DNA of 33,113 bases from Salipiger bermudensis HTCC2601 (GCF_000153725.1 NZ_DS022276.1:917581-950693), one strand, 5' to 3'. Positions 7,970 through 16,147 are shown, counted from the first letter of the stretch. Numbers and translations: made by a program. Notes: a model not told the origin generated them from the sequence alone.

Positions 7970-8391
7970 TGCTTGAGATAAACGACCGCATCAGCATCGA
8001 AGACTGGGAAATGACGGAACAGTTCATCCGCGCCTCGGGGCCGGGCGGGCAGAACGTCAACAAGGTCTCGAGCGCCGTGGAACTGCGGTTCGAGGCCGAG
8101 CGCTCGCCCAACCTGCCGCCGGCGGTGAAGACCCGCCTGCGCAAGCTCGCCGGGCGGCGCTGGACCAAGGAGGGCGCGGTGGTGCTGCAGGTCGACGAGA
8201 CCCGCAGCCAGGCGCGCAACCGCGAGATCGCCCGCGAGCGCCTCGCAGAGCTGATCCGCAAGGCGCTGGAGAAGCCCAAGCGGCGCATTCCCACGCGGCC
8301 GACGCTGGGCTCGAAACGCCGCCGCCTCGAGGGCAAGAAGCAGCGCGGCGAGGTCAAGGCGCTGCGTGGCAAGGTCGATCCCGGCAACTGA
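7969..8391 (+). CDS. arfB: Alternative ribosome-rescue peptidyl-tRNA hydrolase ArfB (YaeJ)
   Basis: A 140-residue release-factor-like protein. The catalytic GGQ lies at 26-28 inside SGPGGQNVNKVSSAVELRF. The C-terminal third is very basic (KRRIPTRPTLGSKRRRLEGKK), matching the ArfB tail that enters the empty mRNA channel of stalled ribosomes. It hydrolyses peptidyl-tRNA on non-stop complexes, and its length equals that of the E. coli protein. There is no ribosome-binding site before the ATG, but a -10-like box at the exact distance for a leaderless transcript. It converges on an L,D-transpeptidase gene with a 17-bp gap. Confidence 0.95.
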   Translation: MLEINDRISIEDWEMTEQFIRASGPGGQNVNKVSSAVELRFEAERSPNLPPAVKTRLRKLAGRRWTKEGAVVLQVDETRSQARNREIARERLAELIRKALEKPKRRIPTRPTLGSKRRRLEGKKQRGEVKALRGKVDPGN

Positions 8392-8408
8392 GAGACCCCG
8401 CGCCGGCC

Positions 8409-8966
8409 TCAGATCACCCGCACCTGGGTGCCGATCGGGGCCACCGCGAAGAGCTCTTCGATCTTCTCGTTGTAAAGGCCGATGCAGCCGTCCGACGACT
8501 TGCGCCCGATCTTGCGCGTATCATGGGTGCCGTGAATGATGTAGGCCGGCCAGCCAAGATACATCGCGTGCGTACCAAGCGGGTTGTCCGGGCCCGGCCC
8601 GATGGGCTTCCAGTCGGGGTAGCGCTCGAGCTGCGAGGGGGTGGGCGTCCAGGACGGACCGACCTTTTTGCGCACGATCTTGGTGTAGCCGCGCTTGGTC
8701 AGTTCCTCGGTCAGCGGCACGGATGTTGGATAGATCCGGTAATCGCTGCCGTCGCCGTTCCAGAAATGCAGCGCCCGCGAGGTGGTGTCGCAGACGATGC
8801 AGGCCTTTCCCAGCGCGTCGAAGTGATCACGCCAGTCCTGCATGGCAAAGCTCGAGATGTTGCGGCGCGCGCCGTCCTGCGCGCGCGCCATGGCCGGAAC
8901 CATCAGCGATCCGGTCGCGGCGGCGCCAAGCGTCAGCGCAGCGCGCCGGGTGAAGCGGGTGGACAT
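8409..8966 (-). CDS. L,D-transpeptidase (YkuD), Tat-type signal
   Basis: A 185-residue exported enzyme. The N-terminus has TRRAALTLGAAATG, a twin-arginine-like signal cleaved near AMARAQD (about residue 29). The YkuD catalytic core shows IIHGTHD (His145) and SSDGCIGLYN (Cys161), the nucleophile motif. Family members form 3-3 cross-links in peptidoglycan or attach lipoproteins, using the donor tetrapeptide with meso-DAP. The usual R after the motif Cys-Ile is Gly here (CIGL rather than CIRL). It lies downstream of another YkuD gene on the same strand; the two share only the core motifs, so they are probably not recent copies. Confidence 0.92.
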   Translation of the reverse strand: MSTRFTRRAALTLGAAATGSLMVPAMARAQDGARRNISSFAMQDWRDHFDALGKACIVCDTTSRALHFWNGDGSDYRIYPTSVPLTEELTKRGYTKIVRKKVGPSWTPTPSQLERYPDWKPIGPGPDNPLGTHAMYLGWPAYIIHGTHDTRKIGRKSSDGCIGLYNEKIEELFAVAPIGTQVRVI

Positions 8967-8986
8967 TGGGACTGCTCCTGTTTCTT

Positions 8987-9008
8987 CCGTGGCCTCTGCG
9001 GGCCACGG
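8987..9008. repeat. Perfect 8-bp hairpin between the two L,D-transpeptidase genes
   Basis: CCGTGGCC (8987-8994), loop TCTGCG, GGCCACGG (9001-9008). It lies between two minus-strand genes and could terminate the upstream one (9054-9806). A second small palindrome, TTAAGC-CAA-GCTTAA (9030-9044), lies beside it. Confidence 0.45.
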
Positions 9009-9053
9009 CGCTGTTTCAGCAGCCCTGCCTTAAGCCAAGCTTAAGCTGCGCGC

Positions 9054-9806
9054 TCAGCCCTCGGACCCGTCCGGACCGGTCGCGTCTTCGCCCGCCATCG
9101 CCACCAGCGCGGGCACTTCGGAGCCGTCTGTCCACTTGCCAGCCTCTTCCTTGGTCAGAACCACCACCTTGGTGCCATTCTCGACCTGCTCGGCAAGATG
9201 GATCACATCCTGGTTGAACATGCGGATGCAGCCCGAGGAGGTTCCGTGCCCCACCGTCCAGGGGCTTGGCGTGCCGTGAATGCGGTAAAGCGTGTCGCGG
9301 CCATTCTTGTAGAGATAGAGCGCCCGCGCGCCGAGCGGGTTCTCAAGGCCGCCCGGCAGGCCGTTCCTGACCGGACCGTATTCCTCGGGATCGCGGCGCA
9401 GCATGTTCGCGGTCGGTGTCCAGTAGGGCCAGTCGCGCTGAAACGGGATCGTCGCCTCTCCAGAGAAGCCGTAGCCCTGCGCGCCCACCGCGATCAGGTA
9501 GCGCATGGCGGTTTCGCCGCCCTTCAGGTGGTAGAGGAACCGCCCGCCGGGATCGACCACGATGGTGCCGGCCTCATAGGGCGCATGATACGGCACCAAC
9601 TGCCGCTTTCGGAACTCGGTGAGATACTTGTCCTCGATGGCCGGGACTTCGAAGCCGTTGTCGACAGTCGCCGCGTACATCGCCCGGGTCTCGTCGCTGA
9701 TCTCGCCAAGCTGGTTCGGCGGCGGCGCCATCGCGCAGGCTCCCAGCACAGCAGGCAGCGCCAGCAAGGCAAGGTATTTCAGTCTCAGACTGGTCAGTGC
9801 GATCAT
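9054..9806 (-). CDS. L,D-transpeptidase (YkuD), predicted lipoprotein
   Basis: A 250-residue protein when started at 9806. This start is chosen because it opens a lipoprotein signal: LRLKYLALLALPAVLGAC with lipobox LGAC at 21-24 and Cys24 as lipidated residue. A longer in-frame start at 9908 would bury the signal. The catalytic YkuD motif is seen as YRIHGTPSPWTVGHGTSSGCIRM (in parts), with His177 and Cys193. The ENPLGARALYLY segment before it is typical of the ErfK/YbiS group. It should be anchored in the periplasm and build 3-3 or Lpp-like linkages. A short extension after the domain (from about 218) is acidic and of no known role. Confidence 0.93.
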   Translation of the reverse strand: MIALTSLRLKYLALLALPAVLGACAMAPPPNQLGEISDETRAMYAATVDNGFEVPAIEDKYLTEFRKRQLVPYHAPYEAGTIVVDPGGRFLYHLKGGETAMRYLIAVGAQGYGFSGEATIPFQRDWPYWTPTANMLRRDPEEYGPVRNGLPGGLENPLGARALYLYKNGRDTLYRIHGTPSPWTVGHGTSSGCIRMFNQDVIHLAEQVENGTKVVVLTKEEAGKWTDGSEVPALVAMAGEDATGPDGSEG

Positions 9807-9978
9807 GGATGGTCTCTTGTCCTCTCGACCCGCTGCCGTGGCCGGTCCCGGCCGTAGCCCAGATCCGCCGGCACGGGTGGCGATGCCCCCGCCCGGCCAA
9901 CACGGCATGGGTGTTTTCTGTTTTATCCCTCTAACCTCGTCCGTCTGCCGGTGAGGTCAAGCAAACACCGCAACAGGC

Positions 9979-10014
9979 TTCCCACGAAGCGATCCCTCGC
10001 TTATATGCGCGCCA
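9979..10014 (+). promoter_or_regulatory. rimO promoter, probably leaderless
   Basis: TTCCCA (9979-9984), a 17-base spacer, TATATG (10002-10007), then six bases to the ATG at 10014. The transcription start would fall on the first base of the start codon. An upstream in-frame ATG at 10005 is inside the -10 box and so cannot be the start of this transcript. Confidence 0.45.
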
Positions 10015-11369
10015 TGCAGAATCCTCCCGACCTGCGCCCCGATCTGGCGCGCGCCCGCATCTCCGAGACCAAACGCGACGGCCAGCCGACCATCGGCATG
10101 GTCTCTTTGGGCTGCCCGAAAGCACTGGTCGACAGCGAACGCATCCTCACCCGGCTGCGCGCCGAGGGCTACGGCATCTCGCCCGATTATGCCGGGGCCG
10201 ACGCGGTCATCGTCAACACCTGCGGCTTCCTCGACAGCGCCAAGGCCGAGAGCCTCGAGGCCATCGGCGAGGCGCTGAACGAGAACGGCAAGGTCATCGT
10301 CACCGGCTGCCTCGGCGCCGAGCCCGACTACATCACCGGCGCCCACCCCAAGGTGCTGGCCGTCACCGGCCCGCACCAGTACGAGCAGGTGCTCGACGCG
10401 GTGCATGGCGCGGTGCCGCCGGCGCCCGATCCCTTCGTCGACCTGCTGCCGTCATCGGGGGTCAAGCTCACGCCGCGGCATTACAGCTACCTGAAGATCT
10501 CCGAGGGCTGCAATCACGCCTGCAAGTTCTGCATCATCCCCGACATGCGCGGCAAGCTCGCCTCGCGCCCGCACCGCGCGGTGATGCGCGAGGCCGAAAA
10601 GCTGGTCGAGGCCGGCGTCAGGGAGCTGCTGGTGATCAGCCAGGACACCTCGGCCTACGGCACCGACTGGAAGGACCGCCCCGAGAAGGCGCCGATCCAG
10701 AGCCTCGCACGCGACCTGGGATCGCTCGGGGCGTGGGTTCGGATGCACTATGTCTACCCCTACCCCCACGTGCGTGAGATGATCCCGCTGATGGCCGAGG
10801 GCGGCATCCTGCCCTATCTCGACATCCCCTTTCAGCACGCCCACCCCGACACGCTGCGCCGCATGGCGCGGCCCGCCGCTGCGGCCCGTACGCTCGACGA
10901 GATCGCCGCATGGCGCGCCGTCTGTCCCGAAATCGTGCTGCGCTCGACCTTCATCGTCGGCTATCCCGGCGAGACCGAGGCCGAGTTCCAGACCCTGCTC
11001 GACTGGATGGACGAGGCACAGCTCGACCGGGTCGGCTGCTTCCAGTACGAGAACGTCGCCGGGGCACGCTCGAACGCGCTGCCCGACCACGTGCCCGCCG
11101 AGGTCAAGCAAGAGCGCTGGGATCGCTTCATGGAAAAGGCCCAGGCGATCTCCGAGGCGAAGCTTGCGGCCAAGGTCGGCACCCGCGTGGAGGTGATCGT
11201 TGATCTCGTCGAGGATGACGCCGCCACCTGCCGCACCGAGGCCGACGCCCCCGAGATCGATGGCAACCTGTTCATCGACGAGGGCCACGAGGCGCTGTCC
11301 CCTGGTGACATCGTGACGGTCGAGGTCGATGAGGCGGGCGAGTACGACCTCTGGGGTCGCCTCGCCTGA
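10014..11369 (+). CDS. rimO: Ribosomal protein S12 methylthiotransferase RimO
   Basis: A 451-residue radical-SAM enzyme that adds a methylthio group to the conserved Asp of ribosomal protein S12. The N-terminal UPF0004 domain has its three cluster cysteines (Cys34 in [12 protein letters not shown], Cys70 in VNTCGF, Cys99 in VTGCLGAE). The radical-SAM motif is GCNHACKFC (166, 170, 173) followed by [10 protein letters not shown]-terminal TRAM domain covers about 380-451. [12 protein letters not shown] and IIPDMRGK distinguish RimO from MiaB and MtaB. The start follows from the -10 box spacing and the lack of any Shine-Dalgarno. Confidence 0.96.
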   Translation: MQNPPDLRPDLARARISETKRDGQPTIGMVSLGCPKALVDSERILTRLRAEGYGISPDYAGADAVIVNTCGFLDSAKAESLEAIGEALNENGKVIVTGCLGAEPDYITGAHPKVLAVTGPHQYEQVLDAVHGAVPPAPDPFVDLLPSSGVKLTPRHYSYLKISEGCNHACKFCIIPDMRGKLASRPHRAVMREAEKLVEAGVRELLVISQDTSAYGTDWKDRPEKAPIQSLARDLGSLGAWVRMHYVYPYPHVREMIPLMAEGGILPYLDIPFQHAHPDTLRRMARPAAAARTLDEIAAWRAVCPEIVLRSTFIVGYPGETEAEFQTLLDWMDEAQLDRVGCFQYENVAGARSNALPDHVPAEVKQERWDRFMEKAQAISEAKLAAKVGTRVEVIVDLVEDDAATCRTEADAPEIDGNLFIDEGHEALSPGDIVTVEVDEAGEYDLWGRLA

Positions 11370-11535
11370 CGGCAGTGTCACTTGTGATTCGCACGTGAAG
11401 GCACACGTATAACGGGAATTTTAGCGCTACCCGCTGCATCAGAGATCACGGTAATGTGTGGACTCTTCAGAGTTTTCGCGGCTGTCAATGCACCTGACAA
11501 GAGAAAGCGGGTTTTCGCTAGGTCAAACCCGACCT

Positions 11536-11554
11536 TGGTGTTAAGATTACACCA
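11536..11554. promoter_or_regulatory. Operator-like inverted repeat
   Basis: TGGTGT, seven bases (TAAGATT), ACACCA: a perfect 6-bp inverted repeat with an A+T-rich centre, the size expected of a dimeric repressor site. It lies just upstream of the proposed small RNA. Confidence 0.3.
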
Positions 11555-11564
11555 TCGTTAAAGC

Positions 11565-11715
11565 AGTAGATCGATCGTCCGTAAGCTGCCCCGGGATGAT
11601 CAGGATCCGGACCCGTCCGATCCTTGAGCAACCCGACTGACGGGCATCGAAGATTTTGTTTTCACTGAGACATTTCAGTCCAGAGAATGCCCTCGCCCCG
11701 CGGGGGCATTCTTTT
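11565..11715 (+). ncRNA. Candidate small RNA upstream of tdk
   Basis: The segment has consecutive stem-forming parts (GGATC-C-GGAC / GTCC-GATCC at about 11600-11625; ACTGA / TCAGT near 11664-11680) and ends in a textbook intrinsic terminator. No open frame with a ribosome-binding site fits it, and the terminator is over 300 bases past rimO, so a separate transcript is the simplest reading. The 5' end is a guess. I do not recognise the family. Confidence 0.3.
11685..11715 (+). terminator. Intrinsic terminator
   Basis: GAATGCCC (11685-11692) pairs with GGGCATTC (11704-11711), with a GC-rich interior, and is followed directly by TTTT. It is the clearest rho-independent terminator in the window. 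Confidence 0.75.
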
Positions 11716-11788
11716 GCGCGCGGACCGTGGCGCTTTCCGCGCCCTGCCCGCTTGCGCCGCCCGCGCCGCTGCGGCATGGCTCTGCGCC

Positions 11789-12400
11789 ATGGCGAAGCTC
11801 TATTTCAACTATTCCACCATGAATGCCGGCAAATCGACGCTGCTGCTGCAGGCTGCGCATAACTACGGCGAGCGCGGCATGGAGGTCTACCTGCTGACCG
11901 CGCGGCTCGACACCCGCGCCGGCGCGGGCCGCATCGGCTCGCGCATCGGGCTCGGGCGCGAGGCGGACACCTTCACCCCCGAGGACGATCTCTTCGCCCG
12001 CATCGCCGCCCAGCACGAAGCGCGCGACCTCGCCTGCATCTTCGTCGACGAGGCGCAGTTCCTCACCGAGGCGCAGGTCTGGCAACTCGCCCGCGTGGCG
12101 GACGATCTCAAGATCCCGGTGATGGCCTACGGCCTGCGCGTCGATTTCCGCGGCCAGCTGTTCCCGGGATCGGCGGTGCTTCTGGCACTGGCCGACACCA
12201 TGCGCGAGGTGCGCACGATCTGCCATTGCGGCCGCAAGGCGACCATGGTGATCCGTCAGGATGGTGACGGTCGGGTGGTCACAGCCGGCGATCAGGTGCA
12301 GATCGGCGGCAACGAGACCTATATCTCGCTGTGCCGGAAGCACTGGCGCGAGGCGGTTGGGGATCGTGACGCGGACATCACCGACACCGGCACGGCCTGA
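11789..12400 (+). CDS. tdk: Thymidine kinase (type II)
   Basis: A 203-residue salvage enzyme phosphorylating thymidine with ATP. The P-loop is STMNAGKST (9-17), and FVDEAQF carries the catalytic Glu89. The zinc ribbon ligands Cys145 and Cys147 (ICHCGRK) and Cys182/His185 (SLCRKHW) stand at the same positions as in the E. coli enzyme. The lasso loop lies around 165-180 (GGNETYISL). The start at 11789 gives MAKLYFNYST, the usual N-terminus; no clear Shine-Dalgarno precedes it. It converges on pcs, with the repeat region between. Confidence 0.95.
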   Translation: MAKLYFNYSTMNAGKSTLLLQAAHNYGERGMEVYLLTARLDTRAGAGRIGSRIGLGREADTFTPEDDLFARIAAQHEARDLACIFVDEAQFLTEAQVWQLARVADDLKIPVMAYGLRVDFRGQLFPGSAVLLALADTMREVRTICHCGRKATMVIRQDGDGRVVTAGDQVQIGGNETYISLCRKHWREAVGDRDADITDTGTA

Positions 12401-12409
12401 GACCGCTGG

Positions 12410-12535
12410 GCGGGGGCGCTGCCCCCTCTTGGCGCTGTGCGCCAATTCACCCCCGAGGTATTTTTGAACCAGAGAAGACAGAAGCGCCGCGCCCCTGGCT
12501 TCTCTTCGTCAAAAATACTCCCGCCGGAGGCAGGC
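12410..12535. repeat. Intergenic inverted-repeat element, probable bidirectional terminator
   Basis: Three palindromes in series: GGGGGC-GCT-GCCCCC (12412-12426); TTGGCGC-TGT-GCGCCAA (12429-12445); and a long imperfect inverted repeat whose arms contain GTATTTTTGA (from 12458) and TCAAAAATAC (to 12519), with AGAGAAG/CTTCTCT inside. Both arms are T-rich when read outward, so it can stop tdk on one strand and pcs on the other. I recall similar sequences in many Rhodobacteraceae intergenic regions; this is memory, not a search. Confidence 0.65.
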
Positions 12536-12589
12536 CGGCCATCGCGACCGGGACCTCGGACGGGGATGGGCACAGCGGCCCGGTCCGCG

Positions 12590-13285
12590 TCAGCTGCCGC
12601 GCTGCGGGATCACCTGCTGAACGATGCCCACGAAGATCAGGTAGATCGAGGTGGCGACAAGGCCCCAGTGGGCCCAGCTTTCGGGGTGGAAATCGACCCA
12701 GGCGGCCCAGCCGGCAAAGCCGGTCCAGGCCAGTGCAATCGGTAGGGAGACGCTGCGCCAGCGCTTGGTGCGCACCGGGTGGATGAATTTCAGCGGCAGG
12801 AACATGGCCACCGCCAGCAGCACCACGAGCACCAGCATCACCCAGAGCGCCGGCTCGATCGCGAAAAGCACCAGCACCAGCATGTTCCAGCAGCCCGGGA
12901 AGCCGTGGAACGAGTTGTCCTCGGTTTTCATTCGGCTGTCGGCGAAGTAGAGCGCGCTGGAATAGGTGATCATGATGATCGCGAACCAGCCGGTCCAGCC
13001 CGGCATCAGCCCGGACTGGAACAGCGCGAAGGCCGGGATGAAGACATAGGTTAGGTAGTCGATGATCAGGTCGAGCAGCACGCCGTCGAAGCGCGGCGCG
13101 TTTGTCTTGACGTCGTATTTGCGCGCCAGCGGGCCGTCGATGCCGTCGACGAAGAACGCCACCACCAGCCACAGGAACATGACCGACCAGTCCTCCTGCG
13201 CCGCGGCCAGCAAGGCCAGCATGGCAAAGACGGCCCCGGTCGCGGTGAGCATATGGGTGAGCAGGGCTTTGGAGGCGATTTTCAT
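12590..13285 (-). CDS. pcs: Phosphatidylcholine synthase (CDP-diacylglycerol:choline type)
   Basis: A 231-residue integral membrane enzyme joining choline to CDP-diacylglycerol to make phosphatidylcholine. The CDP-alcohol phosphotransferase motif is in the form particular to Pcs: DGPLAR (50-55), then twelve residues, then Gly68, Asp72, Asp76 (GVLLDLIID). Other family members have an eight-residue spacing. About seven to eight hydrophobic helices follow. Two in-frame starts exist: 13303 (MRHDRR) and 13285 (MKIASK). The second matches the usual short N-terminus and is used here. It is last in the minus-strand run dapF-mtaB-paiB-pcs, so it may share their transcript. Confidence 0.93.
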   Translation of the reverse strand: MKIASKALLTHMLTATGAVFAMLALLAAAQEDWSVMFLWLVVAFFVDGIDGPLARKYDVKTNAPRFDGVLLDLIIDYLTYVFIPAFALFQSGLMPGWTGWFAIIMITYSSALYFADSRMKTEDNSFHGFPGCWNMLVLVLFAIEPALWVMLVLVVLLAVAMFLPLKFIHPVRTKRWRSVSLPIALAWTGFAGWAAWVDFHPESWAHWGLVATSIYLIFVGIVQQVIPQRGS

Positions 13286-13324
13286 GCGCCTGTCATGCCG
13301 CATGTGACCGGCAATCGCAAACGC

Positions 13325-13948
13325 TCAGTCGCTTGCGGGCGGCACACGCATCAGCTGCGCCAGCGCATCGAGCTCCTGGCCGATGCCACCGCCCACCGCC
13401 TCGGCCGCGGCGCGCCGCGCGGTCTCGATCTTGTTCTGGCCGAGCTTCCAGGTGCTGTCGACGCGCTCGACCTCAAACCGGAAGGGCAGGATCATGCGCA
13501 GGAGCTTGGCCCGCGTCTCCTCGGTCATCTTCTCCATCGTCCACGGCACCTTGGGCAACCGCGCCTCGAAGAAGGCCGACTGCGCCTCCAGCAGTGGCTC
13601 GAGCGCGTCCTGAGGCAGCGGCAGGAGCCGGCCCGTCAGGTGCACCGCCACGTAGTTCCAGGTCGGCACCTGGTCGGGGCCGAGACCGTACCAGTCGGGC
13701 GACACATAGCCATCCGCGCCGCTCACCGCGATCCGGGCCGGCAGGCCACCCCTGGCCGCTCGCGAGATCGGGTTCGAGCGCACGAGGTGCAAGTCCGCGT
13801 ATCCGCCATCCTCGGAGAGCAGGAAGGGCACGTGCGACAGCAGCGGCGCGCCCTCGCTTGAGACCGCCAGCGTGCCGAAGGCGCGCTGCCGCGCAAAGCT
13901 GAGGCTCTCGTCGCGGGTCGTGCCGCGAAAGGTCGGATTCGGGTGCAT
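13325..13948 (-). CDS. FMN-binding negative transcriptional regulator, PaiB family
   Basis: A 207-residue protein of the split-barrel flavin-binding fold. It starts at MHPNPTFR, the conserved PaiB N-terminus, and shows LLSHVPFLL, VRSNPISRA, ISPDWYG-like YVSPDWYG, TWNYVAVHLTG and KLGQNK near the C-terminus. B. subtilis PaiB represses sporulation and protease genes; for alphaproteobacterial homologues the role is unproven, and FMN or heme binding may be the real property. It starts one base after the mtaB stop, so it is co-translated with mtaB. An upstream ATG (13972) would extend into mtaB and is not favoured. Confidence 0.9.
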   Translation of the reverse strand: MHPNPTFRGTTRDESLSFARQRAFGTLAVSSEGAPLLSHVPFLLSEDGGYADLHLVRSNPISRAARGGLPARIAVSGADGYVSPDWYGLGPDQVPTWNYVAVHLTGRLLPLPQDALEPLLEAQSAFFEARLPKVPWTMEKMTEETRAKLLRMILPFRFEVERVDSTWKLGQNKIETARRAAAEAVGGGIGQELDALAQLMRVPPASD

Positions 13949-13949
13949 C

Positions 13950-15203
13950 TCAGGCCACGAGCCGCTGGCCATGCTGGCCGGTGATCGTCGCGGTGACGAT
14001 GGCGCCCTCGGTCTGCGGGGTCGAGAGGTCGACTTCCGTGAACTGCTCGGTGCGCCCCATGGTCGGGTTTTCCATCAGGATCCGATGTGTCACGCCCTGC
14101 TGCGCCGCGAGATGACGCGACACCGCGGCCTCGCCGGCGGCGCGCAGGCGGGCGGCGCGGGCCTTGATGGTATTGCCGTCGACCTTGCTGGGAATCTTCG
14201 CCGCAGGCGTGCCCGGGCGCGAGGAATATGGGAAGACGTGCAGCCAGGTCAGGCTGCACTCCTCGACCAGCTTCAGCGAGTTCTCGAAATGCGCCTCGGT
14301 CTCGGTCGGAAAACCGGCGATGATGTCGGCGCCGAAGGTGATGTCGGCCCGCAGGCGACGCGCCTCTTCGGTGAAGCGGATGGCATCGTCGCGCAGGTGC
14401 CGGCGCTTCATGCGCTTGAGAATCAGGTCGTCGCCGTGCTGCAGGCTGAGATGCAGATGCGGCATGAGGCGCGGCTCGGAGGCGATGGCGAGCATCAGGT
14501 TGTCGTCCGCCTCGATGCTGTCGATCGAGCTGATGCGCAGGCGCGGCACATCGGTCAGCCGCAGGATGCGCATCACCAGATCGCCCAGGCGCGGCGTACC
14601 CGGCAGGTCGGCGCCCCAGGAGGTCAGGTCGACTCCGGTCAGAACCACCTCGTTGTAACCCTTCTGCACCAGGCGCTTGATCTGGTCGACGACCACGCCC
14701 GCAGGGACAGAGCGCGAATTGCCCCGGCCATAGGGAATGATGCAGAAGGTGCAGCGGTGATCGCAGCCGTTCTGCACCTGCACATAGGCGCGCGAGCGGG
14801 TGCCGAAGCCGTCGATCAGGTGGCCGGCGGTCTCGGTCACCGACATGATGTCGTTGACCTGCACCTTCTCGGTCTCGCCGATGAAGCCGTTGGACAGCCC
14901 CGCCCAGGTGTCGGGCGACATCTTCTCGGAATTGCCGATCACCGCGTCGACCTCGTCCATCGCGGCGAAACTGTCCGGGTCGATCTGCGCGGCACAGCCG
15001 GTGACGATGACGCGGGCCTCGGGATTCTCGCGGCGCAGGCGGCGAATCTCCTGCCGCGCCTTGCGCACCGCCTCGGCGGTGACGGCGCAGGTGTTGACCA
15101 CCACCGCGTCGCCGACGCCGGCCTCTTCGGCCAGCGCCTTCATCGCCTCGGTCTCGTAGGCATTGAGCCGGCAGCCCAGCGTGGTGAACTTTGGTGCGCT
15201 CAT
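13950..15203 (-). CDS. mtaB: tRNA t6A37 C2-methylthiotransferase MtaB
   Basis: A 417-residue radical-SAM methylthiotransferase converting N6-threonylcarbamoyladenosine-37 to its 2-methylthio form in tRNAs reading ANN codons. The UPF0004 cysteines are Cys11 ([10 protein letters not shown]), Cys39 (VNTCAVT) and Cys70 (VTGCAAQ). The radical-SAM motif is GCDHRCTFC (147, 151, 154) followed by [11 protein letters not shown], which is diagnostic of MtaB rather than MiaB or RimO. A TRAM-like C-terminus is present but short. The start codon overlaps the dapF stop (ATGA). Confidence 0.95.
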   Translation of the reverse strand: MSAPKFTTLGCRLNAYETEAMKALAEEAGVGDAVVVNTCAVTAEAVRKARQEIRRLRRENPEARVIVTGCAAQIDPDSFAAMDEVDAVIGNSEKMSPDTWAGLSNGFIGETEKVQVNDIMSVTETAGHLIDGFGTRSRAYVQVQNGCDHRCTFCIIPYGRGNSRSVPAGVVVDQIKRLVQKGYNEVVLTGVDLTSWGADLPGTPRLGDLVMRILRLTDVPRLRISSIDSIEADDNLMLAIASEPRLMPHLHLSLQHGDDLILKRMKRRHLRDDAIRFTEEARRLRADITFGADIIAGFPTETEAHFENSLKLVEECSLTWLHVFPYSSRPGTPAAKIPSKVDGNTIKARAARLRAAGEAAVSRHLAAQQGVTHRILMENPTMGRTEQFTEVDLSTPQTEGAIVTATITGQHGQRLVA

Positions 15204-16030
15204 CGGGCCGCCTCCAGCCAGGCAGGGCCGAAGCTGCCGTCGAACACATGCGCCGTGGCGCCGGTCATCCAGACGCCATCGTCGCGCCAGTCGATCTGCA
15301 ACGTCCCGCCATCGAGCTCGAGCGTCACCTTGCGGCCCGTGAGACCGCGCCGCGCCGCCGCCACCGCGGTGGCGCAGGAGGACGAGCCCGAGGACAGCGT
15401 CACGCCGACGCCGCGCTCCCAGACCCGCATGCGCAGGTGATCGGGGCCGATCAGGCTCGCCACCTGCACATTGGTGCGCTGCGGATATAGCGGGTGATGC
15501 TCGAATCGCGGCCCGAAGGCCTCGAGATCGATGGCCTCGGCATTCTCGACAAAGAAGGTGCAGTGCGGGTTGCCCATGCCTGTGGCCACCGGCGTGCCCT
15601 CGATCGGCAGCGCAAGCGTGTCCATCTCGGAGGCCAGCGGGATGTCCTGCCAGTCAAGCTGCGGGTGGCCCATATTGACCGAGGTCAGCCCGTCGCCCGC
15701 ATCCTGCGCAAAAAGCTTGCCGCGCTCGGTCACGAGGGTGAGCCGGTCCTTGCCGCTCTCGTCCATGAGGAACCGCGCGATGCAGCGGGTGGCGTTGCCG
15801 CAGGCGCCGGCGGTCGAGCCGTCGGCGTTGTAGAAGGTCAACCGCGCATCCCCCTCGCCCGTCTCGATCAGCGCCAACTGGTCGAAGCCCACGCCGCGAT
15901 GACGATCGGCGATGGCGCGGGCCAGACCCGGGGTCACGGTGATGCGGCGCGCACGCCCGTCGAGCACGACAAAATCGTTGCCGAGGCCGTGCATCTTCAT
16001 GAAGGACAGGGGTTCGCGCGTGTGTTCCAT
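15200..16030 (-). CDS. dapF: Diaminopimelate epimerase, with Ser in place of the second catalytic Cys
   Basis: A 276-residue enzyme that turns LL- into meso-diaminopimelate, for lysine and for peptidoglycan. Family marks are [12 protein letters not shown] (11-22), [18 protein letters not shown] with catalytic Cys77, GNPHCTFF (154-161) and the second lobe ERGVGVTL (205-212). In most DapF proteins this is followed by ACGSGACA, with the second catalytic cysteine. Here it reads SSGSSSCA: residue 214, where the cysteine belongs, is serine, and the next cysteine is 219. The codons are unambiguous. The start at 16030 is six bases after a -10 box; the ATG at 16039 lies inside that box. It is first in the mtaB-paiB-pcs run. 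Confidence 0.93.
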   Translation of the reverse strand: MEHTREPLSFMKMHGLGNDFVVLDGRARRITVTPGLARAIADRHRGVGFDQLALIETGEGDARLTFYNADGSTAGACGNATRCIARFLMDESGKDRLTLVTERGKLFAQDAGDGLTSVNMGHPQLDWQDIPLASEMDTLALPIEGTPVATGMGNPHCTFFVENAEAIDLEAFGPRFEHHPLYPQRTNVQVASLIGPDHLRMRVWERGVGVTLSSGSSSCATAVAAARRGLTGRKVTLELDGGTLQIDWRDDGVWMTGATAHVFDGSFGPAWLEAAR

Positions 16031-16065
16031 GGCGCGCATATACGCGCGTTGCAGGACCCTTTCCA
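16030..16065 (-). promoter_or_regulatory. dapF promoter, probably leaderless
   Basis: On the minus strand: TGGAAA (16065-16060), 17 bases, TATATG (16042-16037), six bases, ATG at 16030. The 15-mer TATATGCGCGCCATG is identical to that at rimO. The predicted transcription start is the A of the ATG. Confidence 0.45.
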
Positions 16066-16106
16066 GAGCCGCGAAAATTTCCTGTCAGAAAACTGTAAAA
16101 ATGTGC

Positions 16107-16135
16107 TTGACCCCACCCCCGGTAATTTCTAGAAG
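16107..16135 (+). promoter_or_regulatory. tRNA-Lys promoter
   Basis: TTGACC (16107-16112), a 17-base spacer, TAGAAG (16130-16135), ending 12 bases before the tRNA. Good -35 and spacing, fair -10. Confidence 0.5.
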
Positions 16136-16147
16136 CCGCCCCACAGT

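Larger units (their letters stand above)
11370..11788 (+). other. Gene-poor 419-bp stretch between rimO and tdk
   Basis: No convincing protein gene. It holds several small palindromes: ACTC-TTCA-GAGT followed by TTT (11462-11476), possibly ending rimO; TGGTGT-7-ACACCA (11536-11554); and ACTGA/TCAGT near 11670. It closes with a strong terminator at 11685-11715. The lower G+C of 11380-11680 compared with neighbouring coding DNA fits regulatory or RNA-coding sequence. Confidence 0.5.

Noticed and set aside
11541-11561. CtrA-type binding site (TTAA-N7-TTAA)
   Set aside because: Two TTAA tetramers occur, but 13 bases apart instead of 7.
11547-11777. A 76-codon minus-strand frame between rimO and tdk
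   Set aside because: Basic, low-complexity composition, crosses the terminator, and lacks a ribosome-binding site.
13872-15440. A 522-codon plus-strand open frame
   Set aside because: Antisense to paiB, mtaB and dapF, all strongly supported; no family resemblance.
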